In this document: piece after piece, positions 44,029 to 52,835 of the stretch
Layout of the letters: every line of letters begins with the position of its first letter
Numbering within the stretch: position 1 is the stretch's first letter
NCBI RefSeq assembly: GCF_002410825.1
Contig: NZ_DHOS01000073.1
Span: 93,355 to 157,354, forward strand
Direction of reading: 5' to 3'
Length of the DNA stretch: 64,000 nt
DNA from: Proteiniphilum sp. UBA5384
Lineage (GTDB): Bacteria; Bacteroidota; Bacteroidia; Bacteroidales; Dysgonomonadaceae
The notes under the pieces: generated by a model
Database searches by the model: none
Told to the model about the DNA's origin: nothing
What the model saw: the letters and a program-made list of their open reading frames with translations, nothing else
Program-made: the position numbers and the translations under genes

Positions 44029-45543
44029 ATGACAGTAAGCCCTGAATTATTATTATTGGTAGGATCTATCCTGTTTTTTATAAGTATGTTGGTTGGGAAA
44101 GCAGGTCACCGTTTTGGTGTCCCGGTATTATTGCTTTTCCTTGTGGTGGGAATGGTTTTTGGATCAGACGGATTTGGTTTACAATTTGAAAATGTGCAGA
44201 CGGCACAAACGATTGGCACAATCTGTCTGACTGTGATTCTTTTTTCCGGTGGTTTGGATACCAAGTTTTCTGAAATAAAGCCGATTATCTGGCCCGGAGT
44301 AATGCTTGCCACAATAGGGGTACTTATTACAGCGGTTGTCACCGGAGTATTTATTTACTGGTTATCAGGACATATGTTCCCTTCTTTGGGAATCAGCCTA
44401 TTGACGGCAATGCTGCTTTCATCTACTTTTTCATCTACCGATTCGGCTTCTGTTTTTGGTATATTGCGTTCCAAAGGATTGTCGCTTAAGAATAACCTTA
44501 GACCATTGCTGGAGTTGGAGAGTGGAAGTAATGACCCAATGGCTTATATGCTTACAATCGTGTTTATGGGGATTATCCAGTCGGGATCCGATCCCAATAT
44601 CGGTATGGTAGCCCTTACCATCGTAGTGCAACTCGTAGTGGGTGCCGGGATGGGTTATCTATTGGGAAAAGGATCGGTGAAGATTATCAACCGTATCCGT
44701 ATGGACAATACTTCTTTTTATCCTATTCTATTGCTGACGTTAGGGATATTTATCTTTGCCTCTACTTACTATCTGAAAGGAAATGGATATCTGGCAGTGT
44801 ATATTGCCGGATTGGTTATTGGCAATGCGAAGTTCTCCCATAAACGGACCTCCATGAAGTTTATAGATGGAGTAGCCTGGATGAGCCAGATATTGCTATT
44901 CATCACATTGGGATTACTTGTAAATCCTGCCGAACTGCTTGATGTATTGGTTCCGGCATTAATTGTTTCTGCTTTCCTTATTTTTATCGGACGACCGTTG
45001 ACAGTATTCCTTACACTTATTCCATTCCGTAAAATAGGCGTCAGGGATAATATTTATATTTCCTGGGTAGGCTTGAGAGGAGCTGTTCCTATTATTTTTG
45101 CTATTCTGCCCTTGGCGGCCGGAATTCCGGGTGCACGTTGGATATTTAATATGGTCTTCGTGATCACTATTGTTTCTCTGCTTGTGCAAGGTACTTCGCT
45201 TCCTCTGGTTGCAAAATGGCTGAAGTTGGCTGAAAAACCGGAGGACCATAAGGCTTTGGTAGATTTTGATGTAGAATTTGCCGAAGAGATCAAGTCGGCA
45301 ATGACTGAAATACTGATTACCGACGAGACTTTACAATATGGGAAAAATTTAATTGAGATGCCTTTGCCCGACAAAACACTGGTGGTAATGGTGAAACGGG
45401 GAGAGCGCTATTTTGTGCCTACCGGACAGACTGAATTGTATTCAGGGGATAAATTATTGGTTATTTCCGACAATGAAGAGGCGCTAAGGGAAACTTATCA
45501 GAATATCGGGATTTCTAATTTTTCATATCAAAAGAACCAGTAG
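44029..45543 (+). CDS. CPA1-type K+(Na+)/H+ antiporter with TrkA_C domain
   Basis: This 504-aa membrane protein has about 12-13 helices, starting with PELLLLVGSILFFISMLVGK, and a C-terminal TrkA_C (RCK_C) domain about 420-500 (MPLPDKTLVVMVKRGERYFVPTGQTEL). STDSASVFGILRSKG and LESGSNDPMAYML are the conserved ion-binding motifs of the cell volume regulation protein (CvrA/NhaP2) group. It exports K+ or Na+ against H+ and helps osmotic and pH balance. It follows the carboxypeptidase gene by 14 bp. Confidence 0.92.
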   Translation: MTVSPELLLLVGSILFFISMLVGKAGHRFGVPVLLLFLVVGMVFGSDGFGLQFENVQTAQTIGTICLTVILFSGGLDTKFSEIKPIIWPGVMLATIGVLITAVVTGVFIYWLSGHMFPSLGISLLTAMLLSSTFSSTDSASVFGILRSKGLSLKNNLRPLLELESGSNDPMAYMLTIVFMGIIQSGSDPNIGMVALTIVVQLVVGAGMGYLLGKGSVKIINRIRMDNTSFYPILLLTLGIFIFASTYYLKGNGYLAVYIAGLVIGNAKFSHKRTSMKFIDGVAWMSQILLFITLGLLVNPAELLDVLVPALIVSAFLIFIGRPLTVFLTLIPFRKIGVRDNIYISWVGLRGAVPIIFAILPLAAGIPGARWIFNMVFVITIVSLLVQGTSLPLVAKWLKLAEKPEDHKALVDFDVEFAEEIKSAMTEILITDETLQYGKNLIEMPLPDKTLVVMVKRGERYFVPTGQTELYSGDKLLVISDNEEALRETYQNIGISNFSYQKNQ

Positions 45544-45642
45544 TAATTTGACGAAGGTGTTAATAAGACTAATCCCGATTTATCAGGAAAAGTTATGAAT
45601 AATAATTTGATTGGCATATTAATAAATTGACACATTTATTAT

Positions 45643-46659
45643 ATGAAACAAGTAGGAAATTTTTTTATACTGATGTTATTCATAGCCGGCGTGTTGTTTT
45701 CTATATCGTGTAATTCCTGTCAGTCCAAAAAAGGTACACTGGTGATGGAGCCATACCGGCAGGTTTCTCCGGATTTCAATGCCGATAGTGCTTATGTGTT
45801 TGTGGCGAAACAGGTTGGCTTTGGTCCGAGGGTGCCCGGTTCAACGGCTCATAAAGCCTGTGGTGATTATTTGGTATCGAAACTGTCGGAATTTGGCGCA
45901 CAAGTGACAGAACAGAAGGCGGAGATCATCCATTATGATGGTAGAGATTTATATATACGAAATATAATCGGAAGCTATCATCCTGAAAAAGAGAGAAGAG
46001 TATTGCTTTTTGCCCATTGGGATACGCGTCCCTTTGCCGATGAAGAACCCGATGCCGGTAGCCAGTACCAACCCATTGCAGGTGCTGATGATGGAGCAAG
46101 CGGGGTAGGGGTATTGCTCGAAATTGCCCGAAGCTTGCATCACGATCCCGTTGAGAGGGGTGTTGATATTATCTTCTTCGACATGGAAGATTGGGGGCAG
46201 CCCTCTTTTGAGACCGATTGGGTGCAGGGTGAATGGTGGTGTCGTGGTTCACAATATTGGTCAGAGCAGCCTCATGTAGAAAATTATAAAGCTGAGTATG
46301 GTATCCTGCTCGATATGGTGGGTAGTGCCAATGCCACTTTTTTGAAAGAAGGATACTCTAAGCAGTATGCCCCGGCTGTATTGGAAAAAGTATGGAGTAT
46401 CGCAGCAAAATTAGGATATGGAAACTATTTCCAATCGAAAAATGGAGGTTATATTACTGACGATCATTTGTTGGTGAATCGCCATCATCGGGCCCCGAGC
46501 ATCAATATTATCAATTTGAGAACCGACTCCCATACCGGATTTGTGCAACATTGGCATACGCATAGGGATGATATGCGCAATATCGACCGAAATAGCCTGA
46601 AGGTGGTTGGACAAACCGTAATGGAATTGATTTATAGTGAACCGGTAAAGATAGATTAA
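45643..46659 (+). CDS. M28-family lipoprotein, glutaminyl cyclase-like
   Basis: This 338-aa lipoprotein (signal LFIAGVLFSISC, lipobox ending at Cys23) belongs to the M28 peptidase/glutaminyl-peptide cyclotransferase group. The metal ligands are visible as AHWDTRP, GADDGASGVGVLLEIAR, IIFFDMEDWG (Glu), and DDHLLVNRHHRAPSINII (late His). Bacterial members make N-terminal pyroglutamate on exported proteins or act as aminopeptidases. N-terminal glutamine is frequent after Bacteroidetes signal peptides, which suits a cyclase. It is followed 6 bp later by sufE. Confidence 0.87.
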   Translation: MKQVGNFFILMLFIAGVLFSISCNSCQSKKGTLVMEPYRQVSPDFNADSAYVFVAKQVGFGPRVPGSTAHKACGDYLVSKLSEFGAQVTEQKAEIIHYDGRDLYIRNIIGSYHPEKERRVLLFAHWDTRPFADEEPDAGSQYQPIAGADDGASGVGVLLEIARSLHHDPVERGVDIIFFDMEDWGQPSFETDWVQGEWWCRGSQYWSEQPHVENYKAEYGILLDMVGSANATFLKEGYSKQYAPAVLEKVWSIAAKLGYGNYFQSKNGGYITDDHLLVNRHHRAPSINIINLRTDSHTGFVQHWHTHRDDMRNIDRNSLKVVGQTVMELIYSEPVKID

Positions 46660-46665
46660 AGAGAA

Positions 46666-47106
46666 ATGAAGCAGACAATAGACGAAGTACAACAGGAGAT
46701 TATTGATGAGTTCAGTATATATGACGACTGGATGGATAAATATGCTGTTATTATCGAGCAGGGAAACGCCTTGCAACCCATTGACGAAAAATATAAAATA
46801 CCCGAAAATATCATAGAAGGATGCCAGAGCCGAGTCTGGTTGCAGACTGATTACCATGAGGGAAAACTCTATCTCCAGGCTGAGAGTGATGCTATCATCG
46901 TGAAAGGATTACTCGCGTTGGTACTTCGGGTATTTAATGGACGTACTCCCGATGAAATTATCAATACCGATCTTCGTTTTCTGAAAGAAATCGGCTTGAC
47001 CGAACATCTTTCCCCTACGCGGTCTAACGGATTGCTTTCGGTAATCAAACAGATCCGTTTTTATGCCATTGCATATAAAGCCAAAGATGATTCGATGATT
47101 TATTGA
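46666..47106 (+). CDS. sufE: SufE family sulfur acceptor
   Basis: SufE (146 aa) accepts sulfur from the cysteine desulfurase SufS for Fe-S cluster assembly. The acceptor Cys is in IIEGCQSRVWLQ (about residue 51), and SDAIIVKGLLALVLRVFNGRTPDEI and HLSPTRSNGLLSVIKQI are family signatures. There is no sufS or other suf gene nearby, so it is a solitary copy. It is 6 bp after the M28 gene and probably shares its transcript. Its 3' end is convergent with the hydE remnant. Confidence 0.93.
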   Translation: MKQTIDEVQQEIIDEFSIYDDWMDKYAVIIEQGNALQPIDEKYKIPENIIEGCQSRVWLQTDYHEGKLYLQAESDAIIVKGLLALVLRVFNGRTPDEIINTDLRFLKEIGLTEHLSPTRSNGLLSVIKQIRFYAIAYKAKDDSMIY

Positions 47107-47131
47107 TGTGTCAAGTCTGAGATTTGAGATT

Positions 47132-47890
47132 TCAGCAGAGTGTTTTGGTCCGCCGGAAGAAGTGGCGGGAGTTCCCCTTTGTCCATATCCTATCGTATCG
47201 CCCACGGAGGCAATTTGTACAGAGAGACAATGATTACATTGAAAAGGTTCTTCATCAAGACTGGGTTTGTCTTCGTAGAGGAGATAATCTTTTCGTTGTT
47301 TGGCTGGAGTCAGGTTAGGCATCATTACATTGGCGCCGAATAAGAATCCCTTTTCCCTTCCGAATTTATCCAATGCCTGCATAGCTGTGGAAAAAGTCTC
47401 ACCACGGCAGAAAGGGGTTCCTGAGTATTCAATAAAAGGACCACCCCCCATCATATCTATCTCCATGTCCCGAAGGAAAAGAATATCACCTGCTATATCC
47501 TGGTAGGTTTGGCAAGGTACGCCAATCATACTTCCTGAACCTACCTGAAAAACAATTTTTTTCAACGATTTCAGATACCTATACGCGTATCGAAGCTATG
47601 TACCCTGTCGTCAGGATGCCATTTTTTATATAACTGAGGAGAAGATGTCTCTATGCGGAGGAAGTAATGATGCGCTCCGCTCTCAAAGAAACGACGGTAA
47701 GTTTCTTCACTTTGTGCCCCGCAGGATAGAGTAATGCCCTGATTGTATCTTGCTTTGATCTGCTTTATAATGGCGCAAACAAAATAAATATGTTCTTCGC
47801 TTTGATTTTCACCAGTTTGAAATACTAAAGAGCCGTTAACGCAAGGATTGCAAGGCTTCCATCTCCTCCTTTGAAAAATGCTTCTCTTTA
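47132..47890 (-). pseudogene. hydE: Decayed HydE (FeFe-hydrogenase maturase) gene
   Basis: HydE is the radical SAM enzyme that helps build the H-cluster of [FeFe] hydrogenase. Read on the minus strand, pieces of it lie in several frames. Near 47830, GSLVFQTGENQSEEH aligns with the family motif VLQSGE; FFESGAHHYFLRIET matches the GADRYLLRHET segment. Near 47580 the frame shifts to RYLKSLKKIVFQVGSGSMIG. GFLFGANVMMPNLTP and IGYGQRG follow, then a second shift at the CCCC run (47174-47177) leads to NSRHFFRRTKTLC and the stop at 47132-47134. The SAM-cluster region CxxxCxxC is missing, as is a piece before TAMQALDKFG. It cannot make active enzyme. Confidence 0.85.
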
Positions 47891-47900
47891 AATCATTATT

Positions 47901-48689
47901 TTAATCTTCGTTTTTACTCATTTTCTCCGATCGGTTTCTGGCTGCATCCAATACACCCTTGAAATGTTTTCCTATCTCGTGGGTACGGAAATAATCAAGC
48001 CCTGCCTGGGTAGTACCTCCTTTGCTGGTAATATTTTTTATTAATTGTTCGATACTATGATTCTTCTGGTTTTGTGTGAAGTAGATAGTTGTTCCCTGTG
48101 TAAGTTCCAGTAGAAGTCCGTCAAGCTGCTCCCCGGATAAGTTGAACTCCTGCATTTTCTCCTTGAAGATATGGATGAAAGAGAGGATAAAAGCGGGCCC
48201 GCTACCGAAGACAGCGGTGAAAAGGTCGAAACCGCCCTCTTCCAGTGCTACTGCTTTTCCCAGTTTTTCCAAAAGATGAAAGATCTCCACCGCTTTTATA
48301 TTATCGGGATAGTTGGATGCGAAGGACGTCACCGATTTACGATAAGCTACCGCCAAATTGGGCATAATACGTATGATTAATTGCTCAGTGCCCAGATAGT
48401 GTTCTATATAAGCAATAGTTCTTCCTGCTACCGGTGAGACGATAGTTTTACCTGCCCTGTTGAGCTGTTTTAATTCTCCCAGAATGAGGGATAGGTCCTG
48501 TGGTTTTACCATTAACCAGACCACATCGGCAAAAGTAACGAGATCTTCCATCCGCTCATAAAAGGGAATATCTACCTCTTTCCGGTTTCTTGCATAATAG
48601 GCGAACTCAATATCCGCCTCGTCTTTCAATCCCTGATATACTGCTTTGGCCAGATTGCCGAAGCCTATAAATCCATGTTTTACTTTCAT
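47901..48689 (-). CDS. proC: Pyrroline-5-carboxylate reductase
   Basis: ProC (262 aa) reduces pyrroline-5-carboxylate to proline with NAD(P)H, the last step of proline synthesis. The Rossmann start GFIGFGNLAKAVYQG (about 6-20) and the C-terminal dimer motif SIEQLIKNITSKGGTTQAGLDYF are characteristic. FGSGPAFILSFI is the conserved central helix. It is the third proline gene in the order proA, proB, proC, all on the minus strand, so the complete route from glutamate is present. The stop is 11 bp before the hydE remnant. Confidence 0.94.
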   Translation of the reverse strand: MKVKHGFIGFGNLAKAVYQGLKDEADIEFAYYARNRKEVDIPFYERMEDLVTFADVVWLMVKPQDLSLILGELKQLNRAGKTIVSPVAGRTIAYIEHYLGTEQLIIRIMPNLAVAYRKSVTSFASNYPDNIKAVEIFHLLEKLGKAVALEEGGFDLFTAVFGSGPAFILSFIHIFKEKMQEFNLSGEQLDGLLLELTQGTTIYFTQNQKNHSIEQLIKNITSKGGTTQAGLDYFRTHEIGKHFKGVLDAARNRSEKMSKNED

Positions 48690-48720
48690 TAATTACCAAT
48701 TACTATTACCATTTACCAAT

Positions 48721-48784
48721 CTTTATTCAATTTCACTTTCAACCTTCCAGTCCCCATCCTCCTATTCTCTTAAGTCTTCCAGTC
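48721..48784 (-). repeat. Eight in-register octamers in the proB-proC gap
   Basis: Read on the minus strand from the proB stop: GACTGGAA, GACTTAAG, AGAATAGG, AGGATGGG, GACTGGAA, GGTTGAAA, GTGAAATT, GAATAAAG. Units GACTGG and AGAATAGG are shared with the arrays at 15669 and 49555. Confidence 0.7.
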
Positions 48785-49547
48785 ATTTTTTACAAAACCG
48801 AGTGAATGGGATACGGTTGCCCATGGCGTTGATGATATAATTGGCACGCTGTCCATTTACAATCCACATCTCTACCCCGTGTGCCATGCATATTTCCGCT
48901 GCATGTACTTTGGACGACATGCCTCCGGTTCCCAGTGAAGACTCTTTCTCTTCAATATATTCACTAATGGAGTTTAAGTCGGAAACTTCGGCTATCAATT
49001 GTGCATCGGCATGCAGGTGCGGATTCCGGTTAAAAATACCATCGATGTCTGAGACAAGTACCAACAGATCTGCTTCCGTGATTACTGCCACCAGCGCCGA
49101 AAGTTTGTCGTTATCACCCAGTACGATTTCTTCGATGGAAACAGTATCGTTTTCATTGACAATGGGGGTGTAATCGACCTGCCAAAGTCGTTTGATGGTG
49201 TTACGCGTATTTTCATTGGCTGTCGGATTTTCGAAATCGCGGTAAGTCAAAAGTATTTGTGCAATATTTAATCCGAACGTGCTGAAAATGGTGTCGTACA
49301 ACTCCATCAATTTGGTCTGCCCGATAGCTGCCAGCGCTTGTTTGGAGTCGACATGCTTATAGAACCCGTTAATTTCCACAAATTGTCTTGCAGTAGCAAT
49401 CGCCCCTGATGAGACGATCACGATATCGTATTCTTTTTTCAATTCTACGATTTGTCGTGCCAAACTCTCTATCACCGCAAATGATATACGGTTTGTTCCG
49501 GCTGTTAGTGTAGATGTTCCGATTTTTATGATCAATTTCTTCTTCAT
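48783..49547 (-). CDS. proB: Glutamate 5-kinase, short form without PUA domain
   Basis: ProB (254 aa) phosphorylates glutamate for proline synthesis and is normally inhibited by proline. The amino acid kinase fold is visible in KKKLIIKIGTSTLT at the start, IVIVSSGAIATARQFV, and LGTGGMSSKVHAAEICMAHGVEMWIVNG near the C-terminus. E. coli ProB has 367 residues with a C-terminal PUA domain; this one ends after the kinase domain. It lies 71 bp downstream of proA, separated by an 8-bp repeat array, and its own stop codon touches another such array. Confidence 0.93.
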   Translation of the reverse strand: MKKKLIIKIGTSTLTAGTNRISFAVIESLARQIVELKKEYDIVIVSSGAIATARQFVEINGFYKHVDSKQALAAIGQTKLMELYDTIFSTFGLNIAQILLTYRDFENPTANENTRNTIKRLWQVDYTPIVNENDTVSIEEIVLGDNDKLSALVAVITEADLLVLVSDIDGIFNRNPHLHADAQLIAEVSDLNSISEYIEEKESSLGTGGMSSKVHAAEICMAHGVEMWIVNGQRANYIINAMGNRIPFTRFCKK

Positions 49548-49554
49548 TCTATGT

Positions 49555-49626
49555 CCTTAGTCTTATCTTCCCAACCATTTGGGCATCCTATTCTTCCATT
49601 TCCCGCTCTTCCAGTCTCTCAGTCCC
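49555..49626 (-). repeat. Nine in-register octamers ending proA
   Basis: Read on the minus strand: GGGACTGA, GAGACTGG, AAGAGCGG, GAAATGGA, AGAATAGG, ATGCCCAA, ATGGTTGG, GAAGATAA, GACTAAGG. The first unit contains the last codons and the TGA stop of proA, so the repeat has entered the coding sequence. Confidence 0.65.
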
Positions 49627-50806
49627 TCACCTGTCCGTTTCCATATACGAACCACTTGTTGGTTACCAGTTCCTGTGCACCTAAGGGGCCACGAAAATGG
49701 AGTTTTTGCGTACTTATAGCGATTTCTGCACCCACGCCAAACTGTCCGCCGTCAGTAAAACGTGACGACGCATTGTGGTAGACCGCGGCACAATCCACCT
49801 GTTGCATAAATATATCGGCTTTTGCGATATCGTTTGTTACAATCACAGCCGTATGTCCACCGGAGTAGCGGTTAATCATTCCTATAGCTTCCTGTATTTC
49901 ATCCACAAGGGAAAGGTATAGTTTTGGAGCCAGGTATTCTTCACAAAGTGTGGCAGCATCATTTTCCTCCTTGATATCTTTATGTAGTGATACTATTTCT
50001 TGGTTTCCCCATACTTCGATACCTTTTTCCGTAAGATGTGTTACCAACTCAGAGAGTTTTTCCTTCAGTTTGTTTATATTCCTGTTTATGAGAATCTTGT
50101 CTATCGCATTGCAGACGCTGATACGTTCTTTACCGTTTACCACAAGCCGTACGGCCATTTCAAAATCGGAATCGTTATCGATATAGAGGAAGTTATTGCC
50201 CCTGCCGCTTACGATGACCGGCATTGAAGCATTTGCCTGTACGAAATGGATTAATCCTTCTCCTCCCCGGGGAATAATAAGATCCACATGATGGCTGTTT
50301 TCCCTGATGAGGCGTTGTGTCTCCTCACGGGACAAGTCGAGATACCTGATGTAATTCGAATCAGCATTATGTCCTGCAAGCGCTTGTTGCCACAGTCCGG
50401 TAAGCAGCAGGTTAGTATGGCGTGCCTCTTTGCCTCCTTTCAACAAAATACGATTTCCCGCTTTAAATGCAGTAGCCGCAGCTTCGATAGTGACATCGGG
50501 CCGAGATTCATATATGATCAGGATGGTTCCGAACGGTACTGTCCGGTTTGTAATCTTTACTCCGTCTTCACGGACGAACTCATAAAGGACTTTCCCTTCT
50601 GGATCGGATTGTGAAGCGACTTCCTCTAATGAACGGATCATTCCATCGATCTTTTTATTATCTACCTTCAGCCGGTCTGTCATCGACTCGTCCATTCCCG
50701 GAAACGTATCCATATCAGTATTGTTTACTTCTATGATTTTTTCCCTGTTCACTTCCAAAAGGTGTGCGAGAAAAAATAATACGTCATTTTTTTGTTCATT
50801 GTCCAT
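49619..50806 (-). CDS. proA: Gamma-glutamyl phosphate reductase
   Basis: ProA (395 aa) reduces glutamyl-5-phosphate to the semialdehyde, which cyclises to pyrroline-5-carboxylate. Family segments are VPFGTILIIYESRPDVTIEAAATAFKAGNRILLKGGKEA, PRGGEGLIHFVQANASMPVI, the catalytic Cys region RISVCNAIDKILIN, and the C-terminal FTDGGQFGVGAEIAISTQKLHFRGPLG. The N-terminus is a little short against E. coli (417 aa). The last residues QVRD and the stop are encoded by the first units of a GACTGG-type repeat array. It is the first gene of the proA-proB-proC block. Confidence 0.95.
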   Translation of the reverse strand: MDNEQKNDVLFFLAHLLEVNREKIIEVNNTDMDTFPGMDESMTDRLKVDNKKIDGMIRSLEEVASQSDPEGKVLYEFVREDGVKITNRTVPFGTILIIYESRPDVTIEAAATAFKAGNRILLKGGKEARHTNLLLTGLWQQALAGHNADSNYIRYLDLSREETQRLIRENSHHVDLIIPRGGEGLIHFVQANASMPVIVSGRGNNFLYIDNDSDFEMAVRLVVNGKERISVCNAIDKILINRNINKLKEKLSELVTHLTEKGIEVWGNQEIVSLHKDIKEENDAATLCEEYLAPKLYLSLVDEIQEAIGMINRYSGGHTAVIVTNDIAKADIFMQQVDCAAVYHNASSRFTDGGQFGVGAEIAISTQKLHFRGPLGAQELVTNKWFVYGNGQVRD

Positions 50807-50923
50807 ATTATAGTCAAATGATGCCTTTACAATTTTTTATATATTATAATTAATTGAAAATACTTATTCCGGCAGGATTTTGTTTACCTGTTTCGGTATG
50901 TATAATTGAAAGTATTTTGGTCT

Positions 50924-50931
50924 CAAAGGTA
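50924..50931 (-). promoter_or_regulatory. -7 box upstream of proA
   Basis: The minus strand reads TACCTTTG, a perfect TAnnTTTG box, 118 bp before the proA ATG. No clear -33 TTG is visible. Confidence 0.4.
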
Positions 50932-51023
50932 GCAAATTATTCTTAAATTATTTCTTTTGCTATCCAAATTGAATTATAATGAAATAGTTTAAACCCTTTT
51001 CAACTTGTTAAGTCCAATGGTCG

Positions 51024-52829
51024 ATGATTAATAAAGAAACTTATAGCCAGTCTTTTAAAGCCCTTTTCCGAAACCTTGTCCCATATGTGAAACCCTATAG
51101 GAAGATGATTGCGGGGACACTCCTTCTCACGCTGGTGGGATCGTTTGCCGCCCAGGTAAATCCGCTTTTAGTGAACGAGACGATCAATCGTGTGGAAGAG
51201 TTGCTCAGGCAGTCCGACCCGTTTGAGAACGGGGTGCGCTTACTGTTGATCATTTCCGCCATCATGCTTGCCAATGAGTTGCTGAACATCGGTATCCAGT
51301 TCGGACAGAAATATTTCGGGGAGAAAATCCGTATCAAAGTGGGAAGCGACCTTTCCCAGGCTGCTGTAGATCGTATATTGAGATATAAGATGTCGTTTTT
51401 TTCCGAACCGGAAAACCAGACCGGATTATTGCAAACCCGCATTAATAGGGGAATTGAGAGCCTTATTGGGCTGGTACAGAACTTCTTCCTCGATATACTG
51501 CCCCTGTTTTCAACCGCTATCATCGCCCTTGTGGTGATGTATAACGCCAACCTCTATGTGGGGTTGCTGGCTACGATCATAGTTCCGGCTTACTTTTATG
51601 TGAGCCAGAAACAGGCAGGTAGGTTGAAAGGATGGCGCATCCAGTTGCGGGGGCAACGCGAACGCAAGAACCATGGATTGATCAATATTATCGATTCCAT
51701 CACGGTGATCAAGAGCTTCGTACGGGAAGAACCGGAAGGAAAGAAACAATATGATGTGCAGATGGAGATGCTCAACAACCAATTGCAGACCCGCCGGACA
51801 AGTTATGTCTACGAGAGCCTGAAATCGTTTATACAGCAGATCGGGGTGGTGCTGATCATTATCCTTACCGTATTTCTGGTGCTTGATGGACAGATGGGAA
51901 TCGGTGCCATCATGATGCATATCATGCTCTTCCGCAACGTGTCGGCTCCCATCAGCCAGTTGCATCGTATCTATGACCAGGTGAATGACGCCCTGATCTA
52001 TGCCGACGGATTTTTCGAGGTGCTTGCCAACGACGATGCGGTAGAGGTGGGTGGTGACATAAAAGCCCAGGATGTGAAGGGACAGTTTGAAGTACGTGAT
52101 GTGACCTTCACCTATCCCAACGGGAAGGAGGCGCTTTCGGATGTCAGTCTCACCCTTGAAAAAGGCAAGACGACGGCTATTGTCGGCTTAAGCGGGGCCG
52201 GCAAGAGTACCCTGATTAATCTTCTTTGTAAATTTTATAAGCCTGATCGCGGAGAGATCCTGCTGGACGGGATCGACCTGGAAGAGTATGAGAACGGGTC
52301 ATTGCGTAACAATATCGGTCTGGTATTGCAGAAGAATCATATTTTCAAGGGAACCATCTATGACAATATCCTTTACGGGAAACTCGATGCTACGCGTGAG
52401 GAGGTGATCGAAGCATCGAAAAGTGCTTTTCTGCACGACCAGGTGCTTCTGCTGCCCGACGGTTACGATACCGACGCTTCCAACCTGAGTGGCGGACAGC
52501 AGCAACGGATCGCCATTGCCCGGTTGTTCCTGAAGAATCCGCCGGTGATTTTCCTTGATGAGCCGACCGCCAGCCTCGACGCCATTGCCACCGAGCATAT
52601 CAAGATGAGCCTCGATGCCATCAAGGAAGGCCGCACGGTGGTGATTATTTCCCACTCACTTTCGCAGATCGTGGATGCCGACGTGATCCACGTATTAAAA
52701 GAAGGACGGTTGGTGGAGACCGGCTCGCATGAGTCGCTCTATAAACTGAACGGGGAATACCGCAAGATATTCGACGCTTCTGCCCGCAGCCTCAACCTCG
52801 ACAAGATGCTCGACACCATCGCAGGGTGA
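51024..52829 (+). CDS. ABC exporter, fused membrane and ATPase domains
   Basis: This 601-aa half-transporter has six membrane helices in its first half (first at KMIAGTLLLTLVGSFAAQV) and a C-terminal ATPase. Walker A is GLSGAGKST (about 391), the signature is LSGGQQQRIAIARLF (about 490), Walker B is VIFLDEPTASLD, and the H-loop is VIISHSLSQ. It works as a homodimer; relatives export lipids, peptides or drugs, and the substrate cannot be read from sequence. It ends 6 bp from the convergent histidine kinase gene. GC content of its second half is higher than that of the intergenic DNA. Confidence 0.92.
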   Translation: MINKETYSQSFKALFRNLVPYVKPYRKMIAGTLLLTLVGSFAAQVNPLLVNETINRVEELLRQSDPFENGVRLLLIISAIMLANELLNIGIQFGQKYFGEKIRIKVGSDLSQAAVDRILRYKMSFFSEPENQTGLLQTRINRGIESLIGLVQNFFLDILPLFSTAIIALVVMYNANLYVGLLATIIVPAYFYVSQKQAGRLKGWRIQLRGQRERKNHGLINIIDSITVIKSFVREEPEGKKQYDVQMEMLNNQLQTRRTSYVYESLKSFIQQIGVVLIIILTVFLVLDGQMGIGAIMMHIMLFRNVSAPISQLHRIYDQVNDALIYADGFFEVLANDDAVEVGGDIKAQDVKGQFEVRDVTFTYPNGKEALSDVSLTLEKGKTTAIVGLSGAGKSTLINLLCKFYKPDRGEILLDGIDLEEYENGSLRNNIGLVLQKNHIFKGTIYDNILYGKLDATREEVIEASKSAFLHDQVLLLPDGYDTDASNLSGGQQQRIAIARLFLKNPPVIFLDEPTASLDAIATEHIKMSLDAIKEGRTVVIISHSLSQIVDADVIHVLKEGRLVETGSHESLYKLNGEYRKIFDASARSLNLDKMLDTIAG

Positions 52830-52835
52830 GTATCC

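Noticed and set aside
46909..47565. A 218-aa minus-strand reading frame that could be called an intact HydE-like gene.
   Set aside because: It starts in the middle of the HydE family sequence, its last third overlaps sufE in a wrong frame, and the missing parts lie in other frames. It is part of a pseudogene.
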